Part shown: positions 6,567 through 8,091 of the stretch, in pieces
Layout of the letters: each line of letters begins with the position of its first letter
Numbering within the stretch: the stretch's first letter is position 1
Source: Flavobacteriales bacterium
Lineage (GTDB): Bacteria; Bacteroidota; Bacteroidia; Flavobacteriales_D; Sanyastnellaceae
Length of the DNA stretch: 8,091 nt
Direction: 5' to 3'
Assembly: GCA_947464885.1 (NCBI GenBank)
Contig: CANHYZ010000076.1
Location: 1 to 8,091 of the forward strand
Program-made: the position numbers and the translations under genes
The notes under the pieces: model-generated
The model's input: the letters and a program-made list of their open reading frames with translations, nothing else
Databases searched by the model: none
What the model was told of the DNA's origin: nothing

Positions 6567-7747
6567 CATTCCAAATCAACACCGAATTTTCAGCGCCGAC
6601 TGCAGGGCGTGTTCCATTTATCCTTCTCGCTTGTGTCGTTCTCTTATCGGCATGTAGCGGTGGACAAAAAGGAGCGATTGAAGGTAAGATCGCAGGCGCC
6701 GATGGCAAGACCATCTATTTAGAGCGCTTTGTAAACAACCGCATGGTCTTTACGGACTCCACGGTGATTGGCAGCGATGGTTCCTTCGTTTTGGCTCCGA
6801 GCAAACCACTTGAGCTGAACTATTACCGATTGGTCATCGATCGAGACCATTCCATAGCATTGATTACAGACAGCACGGAATCGCCATCATTCAAAGCGGA
6901 CTTTGCCGATTTGCAGAAATCACTTTCACTCTGCGGTTCGGAACAATCTGAGATTCTGCACGAATTGGAATCGAAGTGTGCTCCCTTTGATGAGAAGGAA
7001 GCTGACACACGTGCTCGCATCACGAAGCCTGATATTTCACCGGAAGAAAAGCAAATGCTCAATCAGAGCCTTTCAGAGAATCGCCGGGAAATGGTGAAGT
7101 GCATCAAAGATTGGTTGGAAACGCATGAATCATCGCCCGCCGCATTGATTGCCATTCAGCGATTGGATCCGCGCACCGAAATGGCAACCTTCAACCGCAT
7201 TTTCTCCAACCTCAACACATCCTTTGGCCATACGCTTCTGTACAAGGCGATGAAGCAAGAGCTCAATCGACTGGGTAATCCGTCTCGTCAGCAAGCCTCT
7301 CCATCCGAAGGAGCGTCACCTGTGGCTGTTGGCAAAGCGGCTCCGGAAATCGCGCTGAACGACCCCGATGGAAAAACCAGAAAACTATCTGACTTAAAAG
7401 GCAAAACTGTCCTGATTGACTTTTGGGCAAGTTGGTGCGGTCCCTGTCGCAGAGAAAACCCGAATGTGGTAGCGGCCTACAAGAAGTATAACAAAGACGG
7501 TTTTGAGGTATTCAGCGTTTCTCTAGATAAGACCAAAGAATCGTGGGTTGAAGCCATCAAGCAAGATGGTCTGCTTTGGCCCAATCATGTAAGTGATTTG
7601 AAATGGTGGGAATGTGAGGCAGCACAAGCTTACGGCGTGCATAGCATTCCGTTTACAGTATTGGTAGATAAAGAAGGAAAAATACTCGGCCACAATTTGC
7701 GTGGTCCTATGCTTGAGGACAAGCTCAAAGCGATTTATGGCCGCTAG
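6563..7747 (+). CDS. TlpA/ResA-like thioredoxin-fold lipoprotein with DUF4369-like N-terminal domain
   Basis: The protein has 394 residues. The N-terminus is a lipoprotein signal: a hydrophobic stretch at about 18-30, then the lipobox LSAC with Cys31 as the lipidated residue. No acidic surface-export signal follows (SGGQKG), so it is probably held in the periplasm (inference). Residues about 38-125 resemble the beta-rich DUF4369 domain (IEGKIAGADGKTIYLERF). Residues about 126-250 are a helical linker. Residues about 255-394 are a TlpA-type thioredoxin domain with PEIALNDPDGK, then VLIDFWASWCGPC (active-site C292-G-P-C295), and SIPFTVLVDKEGKI carrying the cis-proline P363. Such proteins reduce disulfides of periplasmic partners; the partner is unknown. 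Extra cysteines occur at 124, 139, 180 and 351. The ATG at 6563 overlaps the lpxK stop by four bases, and a terminator follows at 7777. Thioredoxin-domain lipoproteins are abundant in Bacteroidota, so no specific gene name is justified. Confidence 0.93.
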   Translation: MTFQINTEFSAPTAGRVPFILLACVVLLSACSGGQKGAIEGKIAGADGKTIYLERFVNNRMVFTDSTVIGSDGSFVLAPSKPLELNYYRLVIDRDHSIALITDSTESPSFKADFADLQKSLSLCGSEQSEILHELESKCAPFDEKEADTRARITKPDISPEEKQMLNQSLSENRREMVKCIKDWLETHESSPAALIAIQRLDPRTEMATFNRIFSNLNTSFGHTLLYKAMKQELNRLGNPSRQQASPSEGASPVAVGKAAPEIALNDPDGKTRKLSDLKGKTVLIDFWASWCGPCRRENPNVVAAYKKYNKDGFEVFSVSLDKTKESWVEAIKQDGLLWPNHVSDLKWWECEAAQAYGVHSIPFTVLVDKEGKILGHNLRGPMLEDKLKAIYGR

Positions 7748-7776
7748 CCGGCCCGTATTTGTAACAGTTGATAGGT

Positions 7777-7809
7777 AACAGCGTCTCGTAAGGGGCGCTG
7801 TTGCTTTTT
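7777..7809 (+). terminator. Intrinsic terminator ending the lpxK operon
   Basis: AACAGCGTCTC (7777-7787) pairs with GGGGCGCTGTT (7792-7802) over 11 positions. Two of these are G-U pairs, and the other nine are Watson-Crick. The loop is GTAA, a GNRA-type tetraloop. GC and then five T residues (7805-7809) follow. It lies 29 bases after the stop of the thioredoxin lipoprotein gene and separates that operon from the peptidase gene at 7899. Confidence 0.85.
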
Positions 7810-7898
7810 AAGGCTCCGACAAAACAATTCCTACCGCAAATACCTGCGCATCAGCGATAGCATTCGTGGGCTATTTTCGCGGCATCTACATTATCGCT

Positions 7899-8091
7899 AT
7901 GAGAATTCTATGCACGTTATTTTTCAGCTTGACGACAAGCCTAATCATCGCTCAATCGGGAAATTACTTCCAACAAGAAGTCAATTACACCATCGAAGTC
8001 ACCCTCAACGACAAAGAGCATTCGCTTTCGGGGAATGAAACCTTCGAGTATAAAAACAATAGCACGCAATCGCTCGACAAGTTGTTCATTC
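7899..8091 (+). CDS. Second M1-family metallopeptidase, N-terminal fragment (cut by window edge)
   Basis: The frame opens at an ATG at 7899 and stays open to the right edge, giving 64 residues plus one base. Residues 1-18 are a Sec signal peptide (MRILCTLFFSLTTSLIIA, then Q). The following sequence, NYFQQEVNYTIEVTLNDKEH and then SLSGNETFEYKNNS, is the opening strand pattern of M1 peptidases common in Bacteroidota, in which the next residues usually run to a HLWPN-like motif. The catalytic GAMEN and HExxH motifs lie outside the window, so the assignment rests on the N-terminal domain only. It differs in sequence from the M1 fragment at 1-905 and is probably another subfamily. No Shine-Dalgarno is seen. 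Between the terminator ending at 7809 and this ATG are 89 bases. They hold no other gene that I can support, and only an imperfect promoter-like TATTTTCG at 7872. Confidence 0.75.
   Translation, partial: MRILCTLFFSLTTSLIIAQSGNYFQQEVNYTIEVTLNDKEHSLSGNETFEYKNNSTQSLDKLFI

Noticed and set aside
7762..7782. Direct repeat TAACAG after the thioredoxin gene stop
   Set aside because: Two short copies only; the second is part of the terminator stem.
7872..7879. TATTTTCG as a -7 box for the peptidase at 7899
   Set aside because: It has one mismatch to TAnnTTTG and no convincing TTG at the right spacing, so it is not listed as a promoter.
7853..7898. Inverted repeat AGCGATA / TATCGCT directly before the ATG at 7899
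   Set aside because: Seven-base arms 32 bases apart are expected by chance; there is no second copy or known operator to support it.

Overview
The window comes from a member of the Bacteroidota, probably of flavobacterial type; I cannot resolve the order. The evidence is the gene content: two M1-family peptidases, a DUF4369-type TlpA lipoprotein, and the neighbourhood lpxK / long-form Nif3-like protein / COG1579-type coiled-coil protein. Starts mostly lack Shine-Dalgarno sequences, and there are a few TAnnTTTG-like promoter boxes. There are no mobile elements, rRNA, tRNA or CRISPR arrays.

Layout, left to right. (1) Positions 1-905, minus strand: the N-terminal 301 residues of a secreted M1 metallopeptidase, cut by the window edge just before its exopeptidase (GAMEN) motif. 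(2) Positions 996-2567, plus strand, divergent from it: a 523-residue all-helical, TPR-like cytoplasmic protein of unknown function. (3) A hairpin at 2552-2579 that swallows the stop codon of that gene and acts as a shared terminator for two convergent units. (4) A minus-strand operon read from 5453 down to 2601: a Nif3-like dinuclear-metal protein, then 6 bases later a 583-residue protein joining a histone-H1-like Lys/Ala/Pro tail to a COG1579 coiled-coil module. (5) A divergent plus-strand operon: lpxK (lipid A 4'-kinase), overlapping by ATGA a TlpA/ResA-like thioredoxin lipoprotein, closed by a strong terminator at 7777-7809. (6) Position 7899 to the right edge: the first 64 residues of a second, different M1 peptidase.

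Most of the window is conserved housekeeping sequence: outer-membrane lipid A synthesis, periplasmic redox, metal-dependent cytoplasmic proteins and secreted peptidases. The unusual item is the gene at 2601-4352. Its COG1579 domain keeps the zinc-ribbon framework but has lost all four zinc-binding cysteines. Upstream of that domain sits a roughly 300-residue, strongly basic, repetitive extension built around ten 8-residue units (24 bp each). An internal ATG at the domain boundary, preceded by a GAGGA, could give a normal-length short form. This is the best candidate here for something undescribed.
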